Shown piece after piece: positions 1 through 5,219 of a DNA stretch of 6,744 nt. The first letter of the stretch is position 1; each line of letters begins with the position of its first letter. The position numbers were made by a program, and so were the translations under genes. The notes under the pieces are model-generated. The model was not told the DNA's origin and searched no databases. It saw nothing but the letters and a program-made list of their open reading frames with translations. Source of the DNA: an uncultured Campylobacter sp. (GTDB lineage Bacteria > Campylobacterota > Campylobacteria > Campylobacterales > Campylobacteraceae); assembly GCF_905371695.1 (NCBI RefSeq), contig NZ_CAJPMA010000089.1:1-6744 (forward strand), written 5' to 3'.

Positions 1-206
1 GACCTATCCTAACTTATAGGGTAGATATAAAATACTTTGGAGAAATAGATATACCTAATACTACCGATGATTGCACCGGAAGTAGAGTAGAATCTATGTC
101 CGGCAACGAAAACGGAATCGTAATGCTTGACGTATTCGTAAAATCCGTTCCTAACGTAACCCCCACCCCTATAAGCTTCCACAAGCGCACTATCCAAAAG
201 CTCTAA
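1..206 (+). CDS. 3' end of an unidentified gene, possibly a pilin-like / type II secretion pseudopilin
   Basis: A reading frame is open from the left edge (first whole codon at position 3) to TAA at 204-206, giving 67 residues of a protein that begins outside the window. The stretch is not basic or low-complexity. It has one cysteine (codon 72-74), a beta-like hydrophobic run GIVMLDVFVKS and the tail FHKRTIQKL. A hydrophobic strand followed by a short R/T-containing C-terminus is reminiscent of minor pilins and pseudopilins of type II secretion or DNA uptake systems. The defining N-terminal prepilin signal is not visible, so the function is a guess. The stop lies just before the hpf promoter, so the two genes probably have separate transcripts or only read-through coupling. 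The opposite strand at 9-197 is also open, but it lacks a ribosome site and looks like a shadow. Confidence 0.55.
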   Translation, partial: PILTYRVDIKYFGEIDIPNTTDDCTGSRVESMSGNENGIVMLDVFVKSVPNVTPTPISFHKRTIQKL

Positions 207-221
207 ATTTCAGCGCTTTTA

Positions 222-230
222 TGTTATAAT
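222..230 (+). promoter_or_regulatory. Extended -10 promoter of hpf
   Basis: TATAAT at 225-230 is a perfect -10 hexamer. It is preceded by TG at 222-223 and a T-rich stretch (CTTTTA), with no recognisable -35 box. This is the usual form of a vegetative sigma promoter in Campylobacter. Transcription would start near 237, leaving a leader of about 22 bases before the hpf ATG. Confidence 0.7.
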
Positions 231-246
231 CGCGTCACTTTCATAC

Positions 247-253
247 AAAGGAG
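247..253 (+). promoter_or_regulatory. Ribosome binding site of hpf
   Basis: AAAGGAG lies 5 bases before the ATG at 259. This is a strong Shine-Dalgarno match and fixes the start of hpf at that codon. Confidence 0.8.
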
Positions 254-258
254 ACGCG

Positions 259-792
259 ATGAACGCAAGTATCGTAGGAAAACAATTCGAGCTAACCGAG
301 CCTATCAAAAGCTACATCCAAAACGCATTTGAAACGCTCGGAAAATACAATCTTGATATTATTTCGACCAGATGCGTCGTCTCGGCGGACGAGAAAAACG
401 GCAAAAAAGGCTTTAACGTCGATCTGTCGCTAAATTTAGCGCGAAAAGAGACCGTCGTAATTAGCCACAAAGACAAAGATTTATACGCCGCCATCGATCT
501 TGCCGTAGAGCGAGCGTCTAAAATTTTACGCCGAGAGCACGACAAAATGACGACCGTCAAAGGCAAAGACGACGCAAAAGAAGCGCGCTCGCGAATCGGC
601 GAAATAAGCGAGATAATCGACGGCGTAGATGAAATCGTACCTATGGAATTAGAGCTTTATAAACCGCTTGAAATCGAAGAAGCGTTGGAAAAACTAAAAA
701 ATAGCGATATGCAGTTTTACGTATTTAACGACATAGACGCCAAAATGCGCGTCATATACAAACGCTCCGACGGGAAATTCGGACTTTATTAA
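259..792 (+). CDS. hpf: Ribosome hibernation promoting factor, long form (HPF/RaiA family)
   Basis: This 177-residue cytoplasmic protein matches long-form HPF, which parks idle ribosomes as 100S dimers during starvation or stress. Residues 1 to about 97 form the S30AE/YfiA domain that binds the decoding region of the 30S subunit, seen from its opening (MNASIVGKQFELTEPIKSYI), the middle strand VDLSLNL and the helix rich in K/R and E around 78-95. A charged linker of about 30 residues follows. Residues about 126-177 are the C-terminal dimerisation domain, with the FYVF core at 153-156 and the closing VIYKRSDGKFGLY. In other bacteria that C-terminal domain pairs two ribosomes, so one protein does the work of the separate RMF and short HPF of enterobacteria. 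The start is set by a strong ribosome site, and the gene has its own promoter. Family assignment is secure; the dormancy role is inferred from the family. Confidence 0.93.
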   Translation: MNASIVGKQFELTEPIKSYIQNAFETLGKYNLDIISTRCVVSADEKNGKKGFNVDLSLNLARKETVVISHKDKDLYAAIDLAVERASKILRREHDKMTTVKGKDDAKEARSRIGEISEIIDGVDEIVPMELELYKPLEIEEALEKLKNSDMQFYVFNDIDAKMRVIYKRSDGKFGLY

Positions 793-967
793 AATCGCGG
801 CGAGCTACGGCTCGCCCTAAAACCGTGCTTAACAATGACTTTACTAAAACCTCCTAAATTTTACCGCTTTGAAGTTCTATCTACAAAATTTTGCGCCTCG
901 AATTTTAGCGCCTATCGCTTGCTTGTCCGCATAAATTTACGCTCAGGCGGAACTAAACGAAATTTTA
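793..967. other. Intergenic region between hpf and the DUF5131 gene
   Basis: Apart from the hairpin at 799-816, this 175-bp gap holds several AATTTT-type tracts, including two near-copies of AATTTTGCGCC/AATTTTAGCGCC. I see no convincing -10 box and no strong Shine-Dalgarno sequence before the ATG at 968. The downstream gene may be weakly transcribed or rely on read-through. Confidence 0.5.
799..816 (+). terminator. cUACGg hairpin downstream of hpf, possible terminator or mRNA 3' stabiliser
   Basis: A perfect 7-bp stem GGCGAGC/GCTCGCC encloses the tetraloop TACG. The closing C-G pair makes the RNA loop cUACGg, an unusually stable UNCG-type loop. It sits 6 bases past the hpf stop. The following bases, CTAAAACCG, hold no U-tract on this strand, so it is not a textbook intrinsic terminator and may instead protect the message end. 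Confidence 0.5.
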
Positions 968-1726
968 ATGCCCAAGCTTAGATTTGCATTTAAAAGTTGG
1001 AATCCGACGATCGGCTGCTCTAAGATCAGCGAAGGCTGCCTAAACTGCTATGCGCAAGCTTTTGCGCTTCGCTTACAAAGACTAGGAAGCGAAATTTATA
1101 AAGATGGTTTTGCGTTTAAAATGCTACCGCAGCGCCTAGCCGAGCCGCTTAATAATAAAACGCCGACGATTTATTTCGTAAATTCGATGAGCGATCTATT
1201 TCACGAGCAAATCGCGCGCGAGTTTTTAGATAAAATTTTATGCATCGTAGAGCGCTCCCCGCGGCATCAATTCCAAATCCTAACCAAACGCCCGCAGCGT
1301 ATGCGCGAATATTTTTCGACCCGTCCCATCCCGCCTAATCTCTGGCTAGGCGCGACGGTCGAGTGCACCCGCCGCAAAGACCGCATCGAGCTAATAAGAG
1401 ATATAAACGCAAGCGTAAAATGGCTCTCGTGCGAGCCGCTCGTAGAGTCTTTGGGTAAACTCGATCTGCGCGGCATCGACTGGGTCGTCGTAGGCGGCGA
1501 AAGCGGGATAAACGCGCGGGCGATGAAGCCCGAGTGGGCGCGCGAAATCTTACGCGCTTGCAACGAACAAGGCGTAGCGTTTTACTTTCACCAATGGGGC
1601 GCATACGGCGAGGACGGGGTTTTGAGAAGCAAAGAAGCAAACGGCAAAACCTTGGACGGTAAAATTTATAGACGCTATCCGCCTAAAATCGAAGCTATGC
1701 TTTACGAAAAGACGCTATTTGACTAA
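968..1726 (+). CDS. DUF5131 family protein (phage Gp37/Gp68 family), radical-SAM-like
   Basis: This 252-residue protein carries the full set of motifs of the Gp37/Gp68 (DUF5131) family. In order they are WNPTIGC at 11-17 with cysteines 17, 24 and 27 (C-x6-C-x2-C), SMSDLFH at 73-79, FQILTKRP at 102-109, LWLGATVE at 125-132, WLSCEPL at 152-158, IDWVVVGGESG at 170-180 and FYFHQWG at 205-211. The three-cysteine cluster and barrel-like layout suggest an iron-sulfur, radical-SAM-like enzyme, but no reaction is established for the family to my knowledge. Length is normal. The ATG at 968 is the only possible start, because the frame has TAA at 932-934 and no other start codon between; its ribosome site is weak. 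Positions 1441-1560 are 62% GC by count (74 of 120), well above nearby genes, which may indicate transfer. No phage genes or TcmP-like partner are visible beside it. Confidence 0.88.
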   Translation: MPKLRFAFKSWNPTIGCSKISEGCLNCYAQAFALRLQRLGSEIYKDGFAFKMLPQRLAEPLNNKTPTIYFVNSMSDLFHEQIAREFLDKILCIVERSPRHQFQILTKRPQRMREYFSTRPIPPNLWLGATVECTRRKDRIELIRDINASVKWLSCEPLVESLGKLDLRGIDWVVVGGESGINARAMKPEWAREILRACNEQGVAFYFHQWGAYGEDGVLRSKEANGKTLDGKIYRRYPPKIEAMLYEKTLFD

Positions 1727-1767
1727 AAATTCGGCGTAAATTTCGGCAAATTTTACGGAAGCATAAA

Positions 1768-1798
1768 TTTGCGGCAATCTCTCAAAACTTGCCGCAAA
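1768..1798. terminator. Probable bidirectional terminator between convergent genes
   Basis: Arms TTTGCGGCAA (1768-1777) and TTGCCGCAAA (1789-1798) are perfectly complementary over 10 bp around an 11-base loop. AATTTA follows on the plus strand and TTTATGC extends past the stem on the minus strand. It lies between the ends of the DUF5131 gene (+) and the DUF1523 gene (-), so it could stop transcripts from both sides. Confidence 0.6.
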
Positions 1799-1839
1799 AT
1801 TTAGTCCGTGCGGAAATACCGAGCAGCACAGAGGGCGCA

Positions 1840-2388
1840 TTAAAAGCTTTTTTGCGGGTTAAAAAACCCTCTAACCAGCGCTAAGCAGATAAAAAACGAA
1901 AACGTCAGCAGCGCGTAAAACACCCACGAAACGATCGGATTGGCGCGCGTATCGTCGTTTGCTAGCTCCTTAATAGACGTTACGTTTCTAAACGCATCAA
2001 ACATCGCGATCCGCCAGCCGTAAAATTTTAGCTGTGCGTGCACGGGAGTAGGCGCGCTTGCATAGCTGACCGCCTTTGCCTGTAAGTCCGCGGAGTTAAA
2101 CTTAAAATAAAACGGAAATCCCCAACGCGTATCTTCGTTTCGGTACGGCATGGTTTTCTCGCCGCTTACGCTTTTGGTATAAATAAAATACACGTCGCGC
2201 GTCGGTCCGTCTGCCGGGTTGTCCGCGCCAATGAATCCGTCTTTATCCATGCGCTTGACCTCGCCGCCCGTGATATAAACCTCGTCGTAGTGCGGAAAGG
2301 CGTAGCTAACCAAAAGTCCGAGCGCCGCGTGCGCGACGAGAACGATAAAAATCAGTCCGTATTTCGCGATTTTTTTAATCAAAAGCAT
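1840..2388 (-). CDS. DUF1523 family membrane protein
   Basis: The product is 182 residues from the ATG at 2388 (180 from an alternative TTG). One hydrophobic segment lies at about 9-30 and a second at about 152-173, leaving a roughly 120-residue soluble domain between them. With a short positive N-terminus, the middle domain is probably periplasmic and both ends cytoplasmic. The motifs VYITGGEVKRMD (37-48), NPADGPTRDVYFIYT (57-71), YRNEDTRWGFPFYFKFNS (82-99) and FYGWRIAMFDAFRNV (122-136) identify the DUF1523 family, which has no established function. The start is ambiguous: AAGGA overlaps the ATG itself but stands 5 bases before TTG at 2382-2380. The gene ends facing the DUF5131 gene and lies 445 bp downstream of the nitric oxide reductase, from which a terminator separates it. 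I infer no specific role. Confidence 0.82.
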   Translation of the reverse strand: MLLIKKIAKYGLIFIVLVAHAALGLLVSYAFPHYDEVYITGGEVKRMDKDGFIGADNPADGPTRDVYFIYTKSVSGEKTMPYRNEDTRWGFPFYFKFNSADLQAKAVSYASAPTPVHAQLKFYGWRIAMFDAFRNVTSIKELANDDTRANPIVSWVFYALLTFSFFICLALVRGFFNPQKSF

Positions 2389-2393
2389 CCTTT
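2380..2393 (-). promoter_or_regulatory. Ribosome binding site deciding the DUF1523 start
   Basis: On the minus strand AAAAAGGATGCTTTTG places AAGGA directly against the ATG at 2388-2386, too close for normal initiation. The same AAGGA is 5 bases from TTG (2382-2380), which is a usual spacing. TTG is thus a serious candidate for the true start, shortening the protein by two residues. Confidence 0.5.
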
Positions 2394-2407
2394 TTAAAAT
2401 TTTGCGT

Positions 2408-2413
2408 ATTTTA
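2408..2413 (-). promoter_or_regulatory. Candidate -10 box of the DUF1523 gene
   Basis: TAAAAT on the minus strand matches TATAAT at five of six positions and is preceded by a T-rich GCTTTTCGCGG stretch, resembling the hpf promoter layout. The start of transcription would fall near 2401, giving a very short leader of about 13 bases. No -35 box is seen. Confidence 0.4.
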
Positions 2414-2518
2414 CCGCGAAAAGCTTAACTGCGCGATAAATCTAAATTTCAGCCTTAAAATCGCAAAATTTAACCTAAATTCTAAAGGGTAAAAATAAAA
2501 TCTCGTAATTCTTGCGCC

Positions 2519-2653
2519 CTACCCGCAGTAGATGCCTAAAAATACGGCGTAAAATTTAAGCTCTGCGTCGTTTATAAATTTCGCGCCGTTTCGCGAGATA
2601 GATATGCCAGTCGCCTCTTTCGGCGATGGAACTTTAAGCAAATCGCCGCCGAG
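2519..2653 (-). pseudogene. Possible tiny gene or decayed gene remnant
   Basis: On the minus strand the frame between TAG (2654-2656) and TAG (2519-2521) holds 44 codons. It includes the protein-like stretch ISISRNGAKFINDAELKFYA and ends FLGIYCG. Composition is balanced and many codons fit an RNY pattern, unlike typical arginine-rich noise. The only possible start is TTG at 2641-2639, with no good ribosome site, and the frame is blocked immediately upstream. It may be the tail of a decayed gene or chance. I do not recognise a family. Confidence 0.22.
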
Positions 2654-2808
2654 CTAAATTTAGACGCGAACGCGCTTTTAATCGTCTAAATACAACGGCG
2701 TAAATTTGAAAAAATAAAGATTAAAAATTTAAAAGATGTTTCGCGATTAAATTATGAGAAAATTTTCAGAGCGCTAGTTTTAGTAATGGAGTTAAAATTT
2801 AAAAGTTA

Positions 2809-2827
2809 GGGCGATCAAAGACCGCCC
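2809..2827 (-). terminator. Intrinsic terminator of the nitric oxide reductase gene
   Basis: Read on the minus strand, GGGCGG-TCTTTGA-TCGCCC forms a 6-bp stem (one G-U pair) with a 7-base loop. It starts 7 bases after the stop codon and is followed by TAACTTTTAAATTTT. Position and T-rich tail fit a Rho-independent terminator. Confidence 0.72.
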
Positions 2828-2833
2828 CGTAAA

Positions 2834-5083
2834 TTAAGCCGCGTTGTTTCTGTTTTTACCGAATACGAATTTGCAAATTTGTATAAAGAAGCAAACCGCG
2901 CCGATAATTAAGATCGTATCGCCGATTAATCGCAACCAGCGTAAATCTTGCAAGAACGGCTGCTGTAAATACTCAGCGCCTCTTGCGTACCACATTCCCA
3001 CGTCGATCGCGGCAAACGCCTGGAACATTCCGATAGGAAGCAGCGATAGTAAAATCATTAGCATCAAGCCCCAGTTTAGCGACCAGAAGCCGATCTTCAT
3101 TAGCCCTTCGTCGAATTGCTTGTCTTTAAATAGATAAATCGCGGCAAGCAACACGAAGCCCAGCGCCAAAAAGCCGTAGACGCCAAATAGCGCGGCGTGT
3201 CCGTGAACCGGCGTAGTATTTAGGCCTTGGATATAAAATAGCGCTAACGGCGGGTTAATAAGGAAGCCGAACACGCCCGCGCCCAGCATATTCCAAAACG
3301 CAACCGCGATAAAGCAGTAAAGCGGCCATTTAAGCGTTTTAGCCCAAGTTTGCGCAAATTGCAATTTATAATGCTCAAACGCCTCGGCGCCTAAAAGAAC
3401 CAAAGGAACTACTTCAAGAGCCGAGAAACTAGCGCCCACGGCCATTATCGGAGTAGTCGTACCCGCAAAATATAGGTGATGGAAGGTACCCGGAATTCCG
3501 CCGATTAGGAAAATACTACCGCTAGCAATCGCCGTATATGTCGCAAATCTCTTACCGACTAGTCCGAGGCTAGCAAATACGAACGCAAGCGAAGCAGTCG
3601 CGAATACCTCGAAAAATCCTTCGACCCAAAGGTGAACGACCCACCAGCGCCAGTATTCCATTACAGGGATCGGGCTTCTTTGTCCGTAGAATAGTCCCGC
3701 GCCGTAAAATAAGCCGACAGCGATCGTGGAAGCAGTGAAAATAGCAAGCAAGTTTTTATCTCCGCCCGCTTTAAACCCGCCTACGAATCCGCGAAGCACT
3801 AGTACCATCCATATAACTAGGCCCACGAAAAGGATTAGCTGCCAAATTCTACCTAGCTCTAAATACTCGTATCCTTGGTGACCCAGCCAGAAGCTCATAC
3901 CGATCTCCATTTTGCCCGCGATCGCCATATATTCGCCGATGAAGCTACCTACGACTAGGAAAAGAAGCGCGTAGAAAAGCAGATCCACGCCCAACTTTTG
4001 AAATTTCGGATCTTTGCCGCCGTTAATAATCGGAGCAAGGAAAAGTCCCGCGGTCAAAAAGCCCGTAGCGATCCAGAAAATACTAGCTTGGATATGCCAA
4101 GTCCTAGCCAAAGAGTAAGGAATGATCTGAGATAAATTTATGCCGTAAAATTCCTGACCCTCTACAGTGTAGTGAGCCGTAAAGCCACCTATTAATACCT
4201 GAAATACGAATAGTGCAAGCGTGATAAATACGTATTTTCCAAGAGCCTTCTGGCTAGGCGTAAGCGCAAGCGCGCGAAGCGGATCTTCTTTGATAGGGGC
4301 CGGCTTGTCGCTCTCTTCTTCGTGCTTGCCGTAGAAATTCGAAAACCAAACTAGCAAGCCGATACCCGTAAGTAAAATCACGATACTAACGATCGTCCAA
4401 AATACGTTTTCGGTAGTCGGTACGTTGTCTATTAGCGGCTCGTGCGGCCAGTTATTCGTGTAAGTCGCGTCGCTATTCGGGCGATTAGTAGCCGTAGCCC
4501 AAGCCGACCAAAAGAAAAAGTCGTTTAGATTAGCTCTATCGCTAGCGCCCGCGAGCGTATTATCTTTCATAGCGTAGGCTTCGCGAAGTTCTTTAAATTT
4601 CGGATCGTTACCAAATAAAGAATCGTACTCCGCGCGAACGACGTTAATAGCCTTTATTCGGTCCGCGCTTAATTTGATAACGCCGTTTTCAAGCGTATTG
4701 GTGCGGTATTCTTTTTTCAATATCGCTTTTAGCTGCGCTTTTTGCGCGTCGTTTAGACTATCGTATTTAGCGTTAAAAAGCTCGTTTGATTTAATTTCCA
4801 AAAACGCGACTAACTCTTTATGAAGCCAGTCTGCGCTCCAATCGGGCGCTTGATACGCTCCGTGCCCCCAAACCGAGCCTACTTGCATACCGCCAATGCT
4901 TTGCCAGGCTTCTTGGCCTTTATAGATGCTTTCTTGCTCGATAAAAACCTTACCGTTTTCGTCGACAAAGCTTACCGTCGGAGGCGACTGTCTATAAACT
5001 TCGATGCCGTAGTAGCCCAAAATACTAAAACATACGACTAATACGCCGACTAGCGCGAGCCAATATTTTTTGTATTCACCCAT
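2834..5083 (-). CDS. norZ: Quinol-dependent nitric oxide reductase, single subunit (qNOR)
   Basis: The 749-residue inner-membrane enzyme reduces two NO to N2O with electrons from quinol, serving NO detoxification or the NO step of denitrification. It has one N-terminal membrane helix (about 8-28), a periplasmic domain of about 200 residues, then about 13 more helices, as in the family. There is no CxxCH haem c motif, so it is the quinol type rather than the cytochrome c type. Metal ligands are all present: H330 and H629 for haem b, H627 for haem b3, and H484, E488, H535 and H536 for the non-haem iron FeB. The conserved glutamate of FSALE is E557. The quinol-site pattern H304-x3-E308-x3-F312 and D722 are also intact. 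The start is fixed by AAGGAG 6 bases upstream. It is probably monocistronic, with a terminator downstream and an FNR-like site in its promoter. The symbol norZ is a common name for this type; norB is also used. Confidence 0.95.
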   Translation of the reverse strand: MGEYKKYWLALVGVLVVCFSILGYYGIEVYRQSPPTVSFVDENGKVFIEQESIYKGQEAWQSIGGMQVGSVWGHGAYQAPDWSADWLHKELVAFLEIKSNELFNAKYDSLNDAQKAQLKAILKKEYRTNTLENGVIKLSADRIKAINVVRAEYDSLFGNDPKFKELREAYAMKDNTLAGASDRANLNDFFFWSAWATATNRPNSDATYTNNWPHEPLIDNVPTTENVFWTIVSIVILLTGIGLLVWFSNFYGKHEEESDKPAPIKEDPLRALALTPSQKALGKYVFITLALFVFQVLIGGFTAHYTVEGQEFYGINLSQIIPYSLARTWHIQASIFWIATGFLTAGLFLAPIINGGKDPKFQKLGVDLLFYALLFLVVGSFIGEYMAIAGKMEIGMSFWLGHQGYEYLELGRIWQLILFVGLVIWMVLVLRGFVGGFKAGGDKNLLAIFTASTIAVGLFYGAGLFYGQRSPIPVMEYWRWWVVHLWVEGFFEVFATASLAFVFASLGLVGKRFATYTAIASGSIFLIGGIPGTFHHLYFAGTTTPIMAVGASFSALEVVPLVLLGAEAFEHYKLQFAQTWAKTLKWPLYCFIAVAFWNMLGAGVFGFLINPPLALFYIQGLNTTPVHGHAALFGVYGFLALGFVLLAAIYLFKDKQFDEGLMKIGFWSLNWGLMLMILLSLLPIGMFQAFAAIDVGMWYARGAEYLQQPFLQDLRWLRLIGDTILIIGAVCFFIQICKFVFGKNRNNAA

Positions 5084-5089
5084 TATTTA

Positions 5090-5095
5090 CTCCTT
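5090..5095 (-). promoter_or_regulatory. Ribosome binding site of the nitric oxide reductase
   Basis: AAGGAG on the minus strand stands 6 bases before the ATG at 5083. It is a strong site and supports this start. Confidence 0.8.
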
Positions 5096-5104
5096 TTCAA
5101 AAAT

Positions 5105-5125
5105 TTAGGACGGATTTTATCCTAA
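5105..5125. repeat. Inverted repeat over the reductase -10 region
   Basis: TTAGGA (5105-5110) and TCCTAA (5120-5125) are perfect 6-bp inverted arms around a 9-base spacer. A smaller GGAT-TTT-ATCC palindrome (5112-5122) is nested inside. It covers the candidate -10 box and transcript start, so it might be an operator. It may also be chance in AT-rich DNA. Confidence 0.4.
5114..5119 (-). promoter_or_regulatory. Candidate -10 box of the nitric oxide reductase
   Basis: TAAAAT on the minus strand matches TATAAT at five of six positions. It predicts transcription from about 5107 and a leader of about 23 bases. Its best support is its distance from the FNR-like box at 5142-5155, whose centre then falls at -41.5. 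Confidence 0.5.
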
Positions 5126-5141
5126 CCGAAATTTTAAAATA

Positions 5142-5155
5142 ATGATATGGGTCAA
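5142..5155 (-). promoter_or_regulatory. FNR/CRP-family-like binding site upstream of the nitric oxide reductase
   Basis: On the minus strand TTGAC-CCAT-ATCAT matches the FNR/NNR consensus TTGAT-N4-ATCAA at 8 of 10 positions. It is centred 65 bases before the start codon and 41.5 bases before the predicted transcript start, the position of class II activator sites. A regulator of the FNR, NNR/DNR or NssR kind could act here; the sequence alone cannot tell which. Confidence 0.5.
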
Positions 5156-5166
5156 GAGACGGACAA

Positions 5167-5197
5167 GACTCTAAAATTTAGCCGAAATTTTAGAGTC
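5167..5197. terminator. 13-bp perfect inverted repeat after the TonB receptor gene, probable terminator
   Basis: GACTCTAAAATTT (5167-5179) and AAATTTTAGAGTC (5185-5197) form a perfect 13-bp stem with a 5-base loop. It begins 22 bases past the receptor stop on the minus strand. The tail there is TTGTCCGTC, without a proper U-run, so termination may be partial. It also sits just upstream of the reductase FNR-like box and may insulate the two units. Confidence 0.6.
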
Positions 5198-5219
5198 CTT
5201 AAAATTTACGCTAGCGCGT

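Larger units (their letters stand above)
2389..2833. other. 445-bp AT-rich intergenic region between DUF1523 gene and nitric oxide reductase
   Basis: The end near 2389 holds the presumed DUF1523 promoter and the end near 2833 holds the reductase terminator. Between them, about 2700-2808 is strongly AT-rich, with two similar tracts TTAAAAATTTAAAAG and TTAAAATTTAAAAG. CGGCGTAAATTT occurs at 2696-2707, with a one-base-longer variant at 2545-2557. A short protein-like frame lies at 2519-2653 on the minus strand. No RNA gene, mobile element or full gene is recognisable. Confidence 0.6.

Noticed and set aside
9..197. Open minus-strand frame of 62 codons
   Set aside because: It starts with no ribosome site and mirrors the plus-strand frame ending at 206. 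The plus frame has more protein-like composition and the same direction as the next gene.
312..566. Minus-strand frame inside hpf
   Set aside because: It is antisense to a secure gene, has no ribosome site and no recognisable motif.
1267..1640. Two minus-strand frames inside the DUF5131 gene
   Set aside because: Both are arginine- and serine-rich and lie wholly inside a gene with strong family motifs. They are antisense shadows of GC-rich coding sequence.
968..1726. Prophage or defence island around the DUF5131 gene
   Set aside because: Neighbours are ordinary chromosomal genes, and no integrase, phage structural gene, attachment repeat or tRNA is present.
2540..2686. Plus-strand open stretch ending with AAELNLDANALLIV
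   Set aside because: It has no ATG, GTG or TTG codon and is rich in arginine and aromatic residues upstream. It is more likely the complement of the minus-strand fragment.
2389..2833. Small RNA, riboswitch, CRISPR or insertion element in the 445-bp gap
   Set aside because: No repeated array, terminal inverted repeats, transposase fragment or conserved RNA fold is visible; the only solid structure is the reductase terminator.
2844..3137. Plus-strand frames opposite the reductase (also 4820-5041) and opposite the TonB receptor (5793-5990)
   Set aside because: All are antisense to secure genes, lack ribosome sites and show no family features.
2834..5083. NO dismutase identity for the reductase
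   Set aside because: All FeB ligands and quinol-site residues that dismutases lose are present.
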